From assembly GCA_015059065.1 (NCBI GenBank), contig SVBE01000005.1, forward strand, positions 19,064 through 83,063: a stretch of 64,000 nucleotides of DNA. The letters are read 5' to 3'. The stretch is from Erysipelotrichaceae bacterium. GTDB lineage: Bacteria; Bacillota_I; Bacilli_A; RFN20; CAG-826. Positions 1 through 10,622 of the stretch are shown here, one piece after another (within the stretch, counting starts at the first letter, position 1; each line of letters starts with the position of its first letter). The position numbers were made by a program, and so were the translations under genes. A model generated the notes under the pieces. It was given only the letters and a program-made list of their open reading frames with translations, searched no databases and was not told where the DNA came from.

Positions 1-3000
1 TTTAATGATATTGATCACTTTATAAACATTGATTCTGAAGCCTTCTATGGCACTGGCGTTACTAGCGTCAACCTTTCTAACGCGAATATCGGATATTACG
101 CATTTGCGAATGCTAAATCCCTCACCAGTGTCCTCTTAGGTAGCAAAGTGACAAGAGTGGGTTCCCAAGCCTTCTCTAACAATAGCCCATCCATCATCTG
201 TAGAAGCTATACTGTTAAAGACGATTTCAATTACAGCAATTATGCCAGCGATTGGTACACCAATCCATTCCCAGCCATCACTCATTATGCTGGTTATATC
301 ACTGATCAAGCAGGCAAGCGTGATGAAAGCACTTATGACTACGCGAACAAATACACCGCTCAATATTATTTAACACAAGATAATAAAGGTAATATTACCG
401 GTGCCTACTTATATTATTTCAGCAATAATTCTGCTGCTGACGCTGTGTCAGAAATAACTATTGACCAATGTTATGAAACATATTCATCTTTAAAGAAAGT
501 ATCCTATACAGTTAAAGGTATTTGTCCAAATGCCTTCGAAAAAGGCAATACTAAGGTTACTAAGGTAACTATTGGCTCTAAAGTGGTGAATCTCGCCCCA
601 GGAGCTTTAAGTGGATTATCCAGATTACAAAACTTAATTATTGAATCTGGTGTCACTAACGTTGTCTCGCTCTTCAATGATGAAGCGAAAGTTGGATATT
701 ATTCAGCAGGTCCTTCTGGCAATAACTATATTCCAAAGACCCTTCTTGAAGTGGAATTATATGGCACTGATTTAACGGGTGATGCTTTATATGGTGCGAG
801 AAGTATTAAAACTCTCATCTTGAATAACGGTACAGAGTCTATCAGCACTTCCACAAATTCGTTCAAAAATACTGATATTAGAGTCATTCACTATGACACC
901 AACTCATATATGAGTGCTTCCGCGATCACTCCAGGTAGCACAAGCTATAACGGTATCGCGAAAAATGCGGAATATGTCTATAGAAATGATGATGCTAACG
1001 AAGCTCCGTTCTCCTATGTTCTCGACCAAGATAGAGATAGCTTTATCATCAGAGTGAATAGTGATGGCAAAGATAGCATCGTCCAATTCATACGCAATTC
1101 CGATTATGTCTTTATCGAAAATATCATCATTGATGAAAACGGTACTAACCGACACATCTTCTCCATCGAACCATATGCCTTCGAAGGATGTGTGAACCTA
1201 GCCAATGTGAAAATTGAAAGCAACTTGCTCGAATCCATCGGTGCTTATGCTTTCAAGAATTGTACTTCGCTTAAATCAATCACCATCCCAAGCAATGTGA
1301 CCAATATTGGTGGTGGCGCCTTTAACGGCTCATTACTATTTAGAGTGTATTTCCAAGGTGGATGTAATATTACCAATGATCCATTCTACGATTCTCGACT
1401 TATCGAAGTAGTGACCGATGATATCAACGATCTCCCATCCGTCATGAGAGATAAATATAAATACGCTTCATCTTTAAGCGCATCCAAAGTGGTGTTCCAC
1501 GACGATGGCTGTGTAAGCTATGAAGATACATTATATTACGCTCCTGAATGCGACGTATTAACAATGCCAGAAGGAGTTACTAAAATCTATAAAATTGAAG
1601 TTCTAACGGAAAATCCACATAATCAAATCATTTTCCGCGATGACTTTGATTTCAGCACCTTGTATTCCACTGATTTCGAACCAGTGAGAAAAATGATGTT
1701 AGAAACAGTAGATGAATATGGAGTTATCTATCTCGGTAACGAAGATAACCCATATCAAATTCTCTATTCCGCTGCTGGTTTAACTGAAGAGTCATATTCT
1801 ATTAATAATAAATGCATTTCGATTTACGCTAAGGCTTTCTGCGATAACACTGATATCGAAACAATCGTCATTCCTAATGGTGTGCGTTACATCAATAGAA
1901 TGGCTTTCGACGGATGTAGCAATCTCAAGGATATCACGATCAGCGATTCCGTTGTCTTAATTGATTATGAAGCTTTCTGTTACTGCAGCAAATTAACAGA
2001 AATAACTCTCCCAACAAACGCTGTATTAGGACAAGATATATTGCTTGGTTGCAGTGGTTTGAAGAAATTAACTTATTCAGGCACTGTTGCCTCTTACTAT
2101 CTCTCTTACCAAGCTCTCGATGTGGAAGAAGTAGTCTTCACAGGTAACTCTATCGTTAGTGAGGCTTGGAGTTATAGAGGAGAATTAAAGAAGATTACCT
2201 TCACTGCTGAAAATACTGTGATTAACTCTAAAGCTTTCTCTAATTGCGGCGGTTTAACTTCTCTCGTCATCCCAGAAAACATTATTTATCTCGGCAAATT
2301 TGCATTTGCAAACTGCAACGGTTTAGTTTCTGTGGTCATCCCAGAAACACTAACAAGTCTAGATTCTCAAGTCTTTGCAGAATGTGAAAACTTAAAAGAA
2401 GTTACTGTCCCTGGTACTGCGGCAATATTCACCAGTGGATTGTTCGACGATTGTAACGCTATTGAGAAGATCACTTTAACTTCTCTCGAAACTGGACATT
2501 ATTTACAACAACTATTTGCTTCAAGTTATCTCGCGAATAAAAATCTTCCAGTATCACTTAAGGAAGTAGTGCTCTCTGAAGGTATTTCCGCCCTCGACAA
2601 CATGTTGTTAACACGCGCTGAAAACGTTGAAAAGGTTACGCTCCCATCCACATTAGAAACTATTGGGGAGCAAGCATTCTACGGCTGTACATCCCTTAAA
2701 TCCATTGTCATCCCTGATAAAGTGGAGACGATCAATTCATTGACATTCAGCAACTGTACTGCTCTTACATCAGTAGTGCTCGGTGAAGGTGTGACTACAA
2801 TAGATACTAAAGCCTTCTATGATTGCACTTCCTTAGAAAAGATCTACTTCCCAAGCAGTCTCTCTTCTGTTGGTGAACTTGCATTCTATAACTGCAACGC
2901 TCTCAGCGAAGTCTATTATGGCGGCACGATCGGTGAGTGGGGTACTATTTCCTACGCCAAAGCGAACGCTAACCCATTATCAACTGGAAATGCTAAATTA

Positions 3001-5853
3001 TATTTACTCGATGAAAACGGCGATGTGGAATTCGCTGGTAAGAAATTCTCGTTATTTACTAGAACAGTGCTCAATGAGGAAGACTTTGCAGGAGTTACTG
3101 CTCTTAAGTCTTATGCTTATGTGGGCTTAGGATTAACAGAAGTCCATATTCCTGACACAGTGACTTCCATGGAAAAATATCTCTTCCAAAACAACACCAC
3201 GATGGTGACTCTTGAATTACCATATTTAGGCTCCTCCCTTGAAAAGGATTACTACTTCACTGGTATGGACGAATTATTCAAAGACGATATTATTCCAGCC
3301 ACATTGACTAATGTGACTATCCGTGGTGGTTATCTCATCAACAACGCCTTTGTTACCAACAACAATGTGAAGAATTTGGTGTTAGGTGATGATGTCATAT
3401 TCGCTCATATTGATGGATATATGTACTACGAAGACTTCATGTCAAGTAAATGTTTATCAGGATGTCAACACATCGAGAAGATTACTCTCAACGTCGATAA
3501 GCTTGGTAGTTTGTCTTACTCCGCCAATTATTACAGATTATCAACTTTATTCTCTGGAACTTCTGGAACTTCTGGAACTCCATCCACATTAACCGAGGTA
3601 GTGGCGACTGGTAATAAGATTCCTGCTAGAGTGTTCCAAAATTCTTCATCTGTGAATAAAATTACACTTTTAGGCGAATTTGAATCGATTGGTGGTAGTG
3701 CTTTCACTGGTACATCCATCACAACTATTACAATCCCTGCTAGCGTTACTAAAATTGACTCATTTGCCTTCTTTGATGCTGATTCTCTTGTTTCCGTCAT
3801 CTTTGAAGAAGGAAGTAACTTAGAAGTCATTGCTTCTAATGCCTTTACATCTTGTGATGTGCTCGCTGAAATTGAAATTCCAGGTAGTGTAGTTGAATTA
3901 GCAAGTGATGCATTTGAATACTGCCCTAACTTAACCAGCATATACTTCGATGATACAGAGACTGGTGCAAGATATATTAAAACTGCTACTAACAAGTATC
4001 ACACTTTAGTGAGCGTTGATAAGAACATTACTTCCTTTGCTTTCAATAAAAATACATTGGGCATTGGTAATAACGCTTTCTATAACTGTAAAAACATCAC
4101 TTCGATCACTATTCCTAATACGATTAGAAGAATTGACGCTAGTGCCTTTGAAGGATGCTCTAACTTAGCAAGTGTGACATTTGAAGATGGTATTCAACTC
4201 TCTTCAATCCCAGCCCTCGCGTTTGGTAATTGTACTAAGCTTACTTCCGTTATCGTTCCTGAAGGAGTAACTAGTATCGGAGAGAATGCTTTCGGCGGAT
4301 GTTCCCTCTTAGAAAACATTTATCTCCCGTCTACTCTTGAAAGCATGTACACCAGTGCACTGAAAAACCATAAGAGTGGAATTAACATCTACTTCAAAGG
4401 TGATTTAGGTGATTGGGTGAGCCTCACATTAACGGATTCATCTTACAATAACTACAATGGCAATGCGAACATCTACTATTATGATGGTAGTGATTATGCT
4501 CTAATTGGTTCAAATCTCGTCATTCCTGGGAAAGTTACTTCCATCAACGATATGACTCTTGGACAATTAGATATTGATACTCTTGATATTTCCGAAGGCG
4601 TGGAGAACATTGGAAAATATGCCTTTGCAGGAGCGAAAATGACAGAAGTCACTCTCCCAAGCTCATTGACACATATCGGCATGAATGCCTTTGATACTTG
4701 TTCCTCATTAGTGGATGTCTATTATAACGGCACGATTAAGGATTGGCTCGGTATTTACTTCGACAGCCCGACTTCTAACCCAATGTATTACGCGACTTAC
4801 TTCTATATCTTAGATGAAAATGGCGATGTGAATCATAACGGTCAAAAGTATTCTTTACTCCGTGATTTAGTCATCCCAGAAGGAACCACTTCGATTAATG
4901 GCTATGCGTTCTACAGCTTTGAATGTTTATATAGCGTGACCATCCCATCTACACTTGCCACTGTTAATAACGCTGCATTCTATGAATGTACTGGTATCGT
5001 TCAAGTGGTGAACAATAATTCACAATTACAGAATCTTGGTGACAATACTAATAACGGTTACATTGCTTATTATGCTGTAACTCATGATCACGTTAGCAGA
5101 ATCTATAAAGATGCTGATAATGGTTTCGTCTACCACATCGTTAGTGGTTTACGTACTGTTCTTGACTATGTAGGAAGCGATCCAGATGTGGTTGTTCCAA
5201 GTGACTATAATGCGCTTAACACTTTAAGTATCGATAAACCGTTTATCGAATCTGTGAAGCTCACTTCTACAAATCAAAGTGTAAGAGTTAACGAAAAAGC
5301 CTTTGGCTTACACGCGACGGGATTAAGAAAGATCTCTTTGACCACTGTGTATAACTACACAAACGGCGTAAGCGATCCAACATTCAGCAAGATGATGTAT
5401 CCTGAAGTTGCTAAGAACTTAACAGAAATCGAACTCACTTCAAATGTCTTCCAAATCAAGAATGGTTCTCTTGCTAATCTCACTTCATTAGAAAAGATTA
5501 CTGTTCCATTTGTGGGAACAGGATCAATCGGATCTGGCACTTCAGTGAGATTCGTTGATATCTTTGATTCCGTTCCATCCACTTTAAGAACTGTGGTAGT
5601 TGCAGAGAACCCATATTCGACAAAATTAGGCTCATATTCATTCGATGGTGGAGCTTCTATGGTCACTTCATTAACCATCCCAAGCACAATCACTCAAATT
5701 GACGGTTATGCTTTTAGTGGTAGTAATTACACAAGCATCAATTTCGCTGGAACTAAAGACCAGTGGAGCAAAATCACTAAGGACGTCAACTGGAAGAGCG
5801 GTTGCTCATCATTAACACAGATCGTGTGTACTGATGAAACAGTTTCAGTCTAG
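1..5853 (+). CDS. BspA-like leucine-rich repeat (LRR_5) surface/secreted protein, 5' end outside window
   Basis: Frame 1 is open from base 1 (FNDIDHFINIDSEAFYGTGVTSVNLSN...) through the listed ORF. Dozens of 'AFxxCxxLxxVxIPxxVxxIxxxAF' repeats. The ORF-track ATG at 148 is internal. Confidence 0.93.
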   Translation, partial: FNDIDHFINIDSEAFYGTGVTSVNLSNANIGYYAFANAKSLTSVLLGSKVTRVGSQAFSNNSPSIICRSYTVKDDFNYSNYASDWYTNPFPAITHYAGYITDQAGKRDESTYDYANKYTAQYYLTQDNKGNITGAYLYYFSNNSAADAVSEITIDQCYETYSSLKKVSYTVKGICPNAFEKGNTKVTKVTIGSKVVNLAPGALSGLSRLQNLIIESGVTNVVSLFNDEAKVGYYSAGPSGNNYIPKTLLEVELYGTDLTGDALYGARSIKTLILNNGTESISTSTNSFKNTDIRVIHYDTNSYMSASAITPGSTSYNGIAKNAEYVYRNDDANEAPFSYVLDQDRDSFIIRVNSDGKDSIVQFIRNSDYVFIENIIIDENGTNRHIFSIEPYAFEGCVNLANVKIESNLLESIGAYAFKNCTSLKSITIPSNVTNIGGGAFNGSLLFRVYFQGGCNITNDPFYDSRLIEVVTDDINDLPSVMRDKYKYASSLSASKVVFHDDGCVSYEDTLYYAPECDVLTMPEGVTKIYKIEVLTENPHNQIIFRDDFDFSTLYSTDFEPVRKMMLETVDEYGVIYLGNEDNPYQILYSAAGLTEESYSINNKCISIYAKAFCDNTDIETIVIPNGVRYINRMAFDGCSNLKDITISDSVVLIDYEAFCYCSKLTEITLPTNAVLGQDILLGCSGLKKLTYSGTVASYYLSYQALDVEEVVFTGNSIVSEAWSYRGELKKITFTAENTVINSKAFSNCGGLTSLVIPENIIYLGKFAFANCNGLVSVVIPETLTSLDSQVFAECENLKEVTVPGTAAIFTSGLFDDCNAIEKITLTSLETGHYLQQLFASSYLANKNLPVSLKEVVLSEGISALDNMLLTRAENVEKVTLPSTLETIGEQAFYGCTSLKSIVIPDKVETINSLTFSNCTALTSVVLGEGVTTIDTKAFYDCTSLEKIYFPSSLSSVGELAFYNCNALSEVYYGGTIGEWGTISYAKANANPLSTGNAKLYLLDENGDVEFAGKKFSLFTRTVLNEEDFAGVTALKSYAYVGLGLTEVHIPDTVTSMEKYLFQNNTTMVTLELPYLGSSLEKDYYFTGMDELFKDDIIPATLTNVTIRGGYLINNAFVTNNNVKNLVLGDDVIFAHIDGYMYYEDFMSSKCLSGCQHIEKITLNVDKLGSLSYSANYYRLSTLFSGTSGTSGTPSTLTEVVATGNKIPARVFQNSSSVNKITLLGEFESIGGSAFTGTSITTITIPASVTKIDSFAFFDADSLVSVIFEEGSNLEVIASNAFTSCDVLAEIEIPGSVVELASDAFEYCPNLTSIYFDDTETGARYIKTATNKYHTLVSVDKNITSFAFNKNTLGIGNNAFYNCKNITSITIPNTIRRIDASAFEGCSNLASVTFEDGIQLSSIPALAFGNCTKLTSVIVPEGVTSIGENAFGGCSLLENIYLPSTLESMYTSALKNHKSGINIYFKGDLGDWVSLTLTDSSYNNYNGNANIYYYDGSDYALIGSNLVIPGKVTSINDMTLGQLDIDTLDISEGVENIGKYAFAGAKMTEVTLPSSLTHIGMNAFDTCSSLVDVYYNGTIKDWLGIYFDSPTSNPMYYATYFYILDENGDVNHNGQKYSLLRDLVIPEGTTSINGYAFYSFECLYSVTIPSTLATVNNAAFYECTGIVQVVNNNSQLQNLGDNTNNGYIAYYAVTHDHVSRIYKDADNGFVYHIVSGLRTVLDYVGSDPDVVVPSDYNALNTLSIDKPFIESVKLTSTNQSVRVNEKAFGLHATGLRKISLTTVYNYTNGVSDPTFSKMMYPEVAKNLTEIELTSNVFQIKNGSLANLTSLEKITVPFVGTGSIGSGTSVRFVDIFDSVPSTLRTVVVAENPYSTKLGSYSFDGGASMVTSLTIPSTITQIDGYAFSGSNYTSINFAGTKDQWSKITKDVNWKSGCSSLTQIVCTDETVSV

Positions 5854-5888
5854 TTAAAAAACACTAAATAACACGTAAAAATGAACTG

Positions 5889-5927
5889 TACCCCAAATCC
5901 TGGACCAACCAGGAGGAGGGGTATTTT
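5889..5927 (+). terminator. Rho-independent terminator after the BspA-like gene
   Basis: taccccaaatcctgg-accaa-ccaggaggaggggta hairpin followed by ttttt. Confidence 0.6.
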
Positions 5928-6033
5928 TCGATAATAATGGTCTTTTGTTTTGTGATTTTATTAATAATGCGAATCGATTTACGGACTTATATATAAAAAA
6001 GACCCTTCTCATAGTTTGAGTCGGGCCAATTCA

Positions 6034-7308
6034 TTATTTATTAAATTTCAGTTTCTCTCTTTTTAATAAATAAGTAGTCAATCCGCTTCCAGCGATTAAA
6101 AAGTCGATTAGAAAGGTAAACAAGTTGATGAATTGCCAATTGCCGGGTTCATTAATAGTGTATTGGTTTTTGAAGCGTTCATGTACTTGGCTATTATTTG
6201 ATGGGGCAAAATGAAGAGTGTCATTTTCGGTGACATTGCTACTTAATCCTAGTAAGAAATTGTTTTCATAATAAATAATGCAACTACGCGCTAGATATTC
6301 AACATAAAAGCCGTTAGATAATTCCTTAGTTATTTTAGGGAGATCTTCACCACCGTTAGGGTTAGTTATATTAGGGAGATATTCTCCGCTAGGGCCGAAA
6401 TATAAATCTAATGTAATATCACCAGTTGGGATATTTTGATACATAGAGCCTTCTTTTGTACTAATTGTATATGAGTAATTATATGCTTTCATCAGAATGG
6501 TTAGCGCGTCATTATTTTTATTGATGTTAAATGTATAAATATATTCTTTTATTTCATTGCTATTATATTTTTTAGCAAATACCCATGGTCCAGCATTAGC
6601 AAAAAATAATCCAACTATTAATACAATTAATCCAGGTAAACCGAAATAGAGGAGATACTTTTTCTTTTTCTTTGCATTATTGTTGATGATATTTTTCTCT
6701 TCATCATTAAGCGAATAATCCGGATTATTTAATAATGTTTTGTTCATTAAAGAATAGAAAAGTGGTGATAAGAGATAGAAAGTATATAAAGATATAAAGC
6801 GTGTATATATGAGTAGTGATTTACGTATATATGGGTTATAGCCATCAATAGTTAATAAATAATTACTTCTTAATACAATTAAAACAATTAATCCTGCAAT
6901 ATAAGTGATTAACGCAATAGTTAAAACAATTATTGCCCATAAAGCTGGCAAGAAAAATATAGATAAAACTGCTAATATAGTAGATATAATCAAAAACAAA
7001 GATGTTAGAAGAAGATTATTTTTAAACCTCAAATAGTTTCTTTTTGCTAGTTGAGAATAAACCTTTTTTTCTTTTTTAGAAATATCTTCCTCATCGATTC
7101 TTTTTTCTCCAATGATTAGTTCTTCAACTGAGACATCAAATATTTCTGCAATAACGGGAAGAATGGATAAATCTGGAGACGATCTATCACTTTCCCAACT
7201 AGATATTGTTTTATTTGAGACGTGAAGAATACTTCCCAGTTGTTCTTGTGTCATCCCTTTTGATTTTCTAAGTGTCATGATGAATTTGCCGATAGACTTC
7301 TTTTCCAT
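6034..7308 (-). CDS. XRE-family HTH regulator with C-terminal multi-TM region
   Basis: N-term MTLRKSKGMTQEQLGSILHVSNKTISSWESDRSSPDLSILPVIAEIFDVSVEELI; later hydrophobic segments. Start MEKKSIGKF preferred over ORF-track start. Confidence 0.85.
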   Translation of the reverse strand: MEKKSIGKFIMTLRKSKGMTQEQLGSILHVSNKTISSWESDRSSPDLSILPVIAEIFDVSVEELIIGEKRIDEEDISKKEKKVYSQLAKRNYLRFKNNLLLTSLFLIISTILAVLSIFFLPALWAIIVLTIALITYIAGLIVLIVLRSNYLLTIDGYNPYIRKSLLIYTRFISLYTFYLLSPLFYSLMNKTLLNNPDYSLNDEEKNIINNNAKKKKKYLLYFGLPGLIVLIVGLFFANAGPWVFAKKYNSNEIKEYIYTFNINKNNDALTILMKAYNYSYTISTKEGSMYQNIPTGDITLDLYFGPSGEYLPNITNPNGGEDLPKITKELSNGFYVEYLARSCIIYYENNFLLGLSSNVTENDTLHFAPSNNSQVHERFKNQYTINEPGNWQFINLFTFLIDFLIAGSGLTTYLLKREKLKFNK

Positions 7309-7551
7309 AGCGTTGCTCCTTACGCTTACACTATACAAATTATAGACTGATTGTTCACCCTACCAAATGTTCAATTTGTCTATATTTTGTAGAATTATGG
7401 AAAAATACCATATAAATATGACGTGAAAATAAATGTTTTTCTAAAGAAACAGTTTTTCCTTTAATAATTTACAATAAGTAAAATATTATAAATAAAATGT
7501 TGCAACTTTACTCATAATTTCATATTATAGATAAGCGACTTAGTTGCGATT

Positions 7552-7627
7552 GCCGACTTAGCTCAATTGGTAGAGCAACTGAATCGTAATCAGTAGGTTG
7601 CGGGTTCAATTCCTGTAGTCGGCACCA
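7552..7627 (+). tRNA. tRNA-Thr (CGT)
   Basis: Acceptor gccgact/agtcggc, anticodon stem actga/tcagt with loop atcgtaa, TpsiC ggttcaattcc, encoded CCA. Confidence 0.95.
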
Positions 7628-7633
7628 ATCCCA

Positions 7634-7710
7634 TGGATATTTAGCTCAGCTGGGAGAGCATCTGTTTGACGTACAGAAGGTCGGGGGTTCGATCCCCTCA
7701 GTATCCACCA
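7634..7710 (+). tRNA. tRNA-Val (GAC)
   Basis: Acceptor tggatat/gtatcca, anticodon stem tctgt/acaga with loop ttgacgt, TpsiC ggttcgatccc, encoded CCA. Confidence 0.95.
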
Positions 7711-7721
7711 AATAGATTATT

Positions 7722-7748
7722 AACTGTTGATTAATCAACAGTTTTTTG
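7722..7748 (+). terminator. Rho-independent terminator after the tRNA pair
   Basis: aactgttgattaatcaacagtttttt palindrome plus T-run. Confidence 0.8.
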
Positions 7749-7784
7749 TTTTTCAAAAACGAATATGTATATAATATAAACATT

Positions 7785-8726
7785 ATGAAAGTCCTCATAT
7801 GTTATTTTACAGGAACGGGTAATACGCGTTTATGCGCGCAATTTTTACGCAACCACTTTATTGAAAAAGAACAAGATGTCACTCTTTATGAAGTGGAAGT
7901 GGGGAATGATAACATCCCAGATCCTAACGATTATGATTTAATCGGTTTTGGCTATCCGATTCACGCATTTAATACCCCTGGACTCTTTGCCTCTTTTATT
8001 AAAAGATTACCAAAAGTAAATAATAAGAAATATTTTATATTTAAGGTCAGTGGTGAACCTTTCTCCTTTAATAATGCTTCAAGCCATCACATCTATAGAA
8101 AGCTAAAAAGAAAAGGCTATGAACTCATCATGGAGAAACATTATTTAATGCCTTATAACATCATCTTCAAATATAAAGATGAACTCCAAAAGCAGATGTA
8201 TTTATATTTAGATCCTCTTACTAAGGTAATGGCGATTAGATTAGTGAATGGAGAAATAGATAAAATTAGATATAATCCATTTCATATCTTCTTATCATTC
8301 TTATTCCGCATTGAATGGCTCGCTCCTAAAATAAATGCTTTATTCCTTCATAACAAAAAGAAAATATGTACGAACTGTATGATGTGTGTAAATAACTGCC
8401 CCACTAAATCGTTACATGTCACTAGGAAAGGGAAGATTAAAACTACCACGAAATGCGCTTTATGTATGCGTTGCTCGCTTAATTGTCCAACTAAAGCAAT
8501 ACATATGGGAATATTCCAACCCTGGATTGTGACAGGTGGTTTCCATTATAAAAAGTTAGTGAAAGACGAATCCAATAATGGCACTTATATCAATTATCAG
8601 ACCAAAGGTTATTTCAAATTATTTAGAAAATATTATCTCAAACAAAACGAATTATTAAGACAGTATAATATTGAAATACCTGTTAAATATAACGAAGAAA
8701 ATAAATTAGAAAATTTAAAGAAATGA
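7785..8726 (+). CDS. EFR1-type flavodoxin-like/ferredoxin fusion protein
   Basis: MKVLICYFTGTGNTRLCAQFL flavodoxin start; two 4Fe-4S motifs CTNCMMCVNNCPTKS and CALCMRCSLNCPTKA. Confidence 0.85.
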   Translation: MKVLICYFTGTGNTRLCAQFLRNHFIEKEQDVTLYEVEVGNDNIPDPNDYDLIGFGYPIHAFNTPGLFASFIKRLPKVNNKKYFIFKVSGEPFSFNNASSHHIYRKLKRKGYELIMEKHYLMPYNIIFKYKDELQKQMYLYLDPLTKVMAIRLVNGEIDKIRYNPFHIFLSFLFRIEWLAPKINALFLHNKKKICTNCMMCVNNCPTKSLHVTRKGKIKTTTKCALCMRCSLNCPTKAIHMGIFQPWIVTGGFHYKKLVKDESNNGTYINYQTKGYFKLFRKYYLKQNELLRQYNIEIPVKYNEENKLENLKK

Positions 8727-8731
8727 TATTA

Positions 8732-9730
8732 TTAAAAATTGGTCTCTTTCATCCAGTTAATAGTATCGATGAGAGACTCTTTTATCGATAATGGTTGATA
8801 GCCGGTTAATGAAGTGATTTTATCGTGACTATAATTCGAATTCTGCGATAAACAATCCATCGAAAAACCTGTAAATAGTGGTTTTTTATGCGCAATTCTG
8901 GCAGATAATTCAATAAACGGGGAGATTAATTTGATGAGCCAATGAGGAATCGTGAAGTTAACTTTTCTCGCTCCAGAAAGCTCGCTTGATAGCCCCATTA
9001 AATCCTTCACAGAGATATATTCTCCTGACAATATATAACTTTCCTTATTTTGTCCTTTTTCAATGAGGTCCACAATTCCTTTTGCGACATCTCTTACGTC
9101 GACAATATCATAACCACCTTTAGTGATCGCTGGTAGTTTGTTCGTTATCGCTTTTTTAATCGCGATGTTTATTGGGGCTCCAAAAGGATCGTTTGGTCCC
9201 ATGATGGCAGAAGGGCAGACGATGATTACTTCAAAATCTTTATTTGCTTGGTCTAATACATAATTGTTAGATATCGCTTTGCTTTTGGAATATACACCGA
9301 TGACTTTATCTTCATCATATCGCTCTTGCTCATAGATTGGCTCATTGCCTTTTCTTCTTGAGATTGCGTCCACGCTGGAGACATATATCATCTTTTTAAA
9401 ACCAAACTTTTTAGCGAGATCAGTAATAATCTTAGTTCCATCAACATTGATTTTCATCGTTAACGGATCATTAGACTTATATACAGATATTCTTCCAGCC
9501 GCGTGAATTAATATTTTTTCTTCATCTGTTTTATAGGAAAGAAACTTCTTAACATCATCTTCGTTTAAGATATTTCCTTCGATATATGCAATATTCCCTG
9601 GTATATCTCTATGGTTGTCATTGGGCAAAACAAAACCGACGATTCTTGCATCAGGTTCTTTTGTTAGCAAATAGGAAATGATGTTTCTTCCTAAAAAGCC
9701 AGTTATTCCCGTTATAAAGTATGTTTTCAT
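8732..9730 (-). CDS. NAD-dependent epimerase/dehydratase (extended SDR)
   Basis: MKTYFITGITGFLGRNII Rossmann GxxGxxG; YSKSKAISN active-site-like YxxxK. Confidence 0.9.
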   Translation of the reverse strand: MKTYFITGITGFLGRNIISYLLTKEPDARIVGFVLPNDNHRDIPGNIAYIEGNILNEDDVKKFLSYKTDEEKILIHAAGRISVYKSNDPLTMKINVDGTKIITDLAKKFGFKKMIYVSSVDAISRRKGNEPIYEQERYDEDKVIGVYSKSKAISNNYVLDQANKDFEVIIVCPSAIMGPNDPFGAPINIAIKKAITNKLPAITKGGYDIVDVRDVAKGIVDLIEKGQNKESYILSGEYISVKDLMGLSSELSGARKVNFTIPHWLIKLISPFIELSARIAHKKPLFTGFSMDCLSQNSNYSHDKITSLTGYQPLSIKESLIDTINWMKETNF

Positions 9731-9768
9731 CACACTTATTATAATATGTTGCTATAATAATTGCACAC

Positions 9769-9842
9769 GCACCGATAGTTTAGTGGTAGAACTTCAGCTT
9801 CCCAAGCTGATCGTGCGGGTCCGATTCCCGTTCGGTGCTCCA
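9769..9842 (+). tRNA. tRNA-Gly (CCC)
   Basis: Acceptor gcaccga/tcggtgc, anticodon stem tcagc/gctga with loop ttcccaa, encoded CCA. Confidence 0.95.
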
Positions 9843-9851
9843 TTTGAATGA

Positions 9852-9879
9852 AAATTCCCCTCATCACTGGGGATTTTTT
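9852..9879 (+). terminator. Rho-independent terminator after tRNA-Gly
   Basis: aattcccctcatcactggggatttttt. Confidence 0.75.
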
Positions 9880-9899
9880 ATGTATAATTGGTATTAGAT

Positions 9900-10577
9900 A
9901 TGAAGAAAGATATAGTCCTCAAGGTTATTGCCCTCATCGCGAATCTTTTTCTTTTCGTGAATAGCGTGGTCATCTGTATTAACGCTCCGATTAATGGATA
10001 TCAATTTGGTAATCTCCATGTTCCTGGTGGTGATCCATCTTACTTCAGATATTTCACCAACCTTAGCAATTTATATACAGGTATCGTTTCTTTTATCATT
10101 TTCATCTATTTAATTAAGAACTTTAAAAAAGATTTCTATTTACCAAAATGGCTACGCATATTAGAACTTACAGGTGTAACTAGTTTGATGCTCACATTCC
10201 TCACGGTCATTTTATTCCTTGTGCCAACTTATGTCGCTAAAGGGAATAGTTTCTGGGATATGTATCTCTATGATATGTTCTTCTTCCATTTCTTTAATCC
10301 ATTGGTGGCTTTATTCATCTTCTTGGTGTTAATAAAAGGAGACAAGCTCACATGGAAAGAAGCTTTATTTGGAATGATTCCAATGGTGTTATATGCAATC
10401 TTCTATACGATATTTGTTCTGACAGGTGGAGAAGATTTCTATGGTTTCACCTTTGGAGGGAAATTCTGGTTACTACCTATTGTCTTACCAGTGATGCTTG
10501 GAGCAACATATCTCATCAGTTTCCTCTCATCGTTTTTATATAATAAAATAAGAATAAAGAAGACAATCATTAATTGA
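9900..10577 (+). CDS. Pr6Pr-like multi-TM membrane protein, copy 1
   Basis: MKKDIVLKVIALIANLFLFVNSVV...YFRYFTNLSNLYTGIVSFI; paralogous to the next ORF. Confidence 0.8.
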   Translation: MKKDIVLKVIALIANLFLFVNSVVICINAPINGYQFGNLHVPGGDPSYFRYFTNLSNLYTGIVSFIIFIYLIKNFKKDFYLPKWLRILELTGVTSLMLTFLTVILFLVPTYVAKGNSFWDMYLYDMFFFHFFNPLVALFIFLVLIKGDKLTWKEALFGMIPMVLYAIFYTIFVLTGGEDFYGFTFGGKFWLLPIVLPVMLGATYLISFLSSFLYNKIRIKKTIIN

Positions 10578-10583
10578 AACTAG

Positions 10584-10608
10584 TTATCCCCTTAATCGGG
10601 GATTTCTT
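10584..10608 (+). terminator. Rho-independent terminator/leader hairpin between the two paralogues
   Basis: tatccccttaatcggggatttct. Confidence 0.55.
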
Positions 10609-10622
10609 ATATAATTGTTTTA

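Noticed and set aside
3531-3995. 154-aa minus-strand ORF inside the BspA-like gene
   Set aside because: Antisense shadow of a repetitive coding frame; no motif, no RBS, and the plus strand is clearly coding.
5355-5693. 112-aa minus-strand ORF
   Set aside because: Same reason: antisense to LRR repeats.
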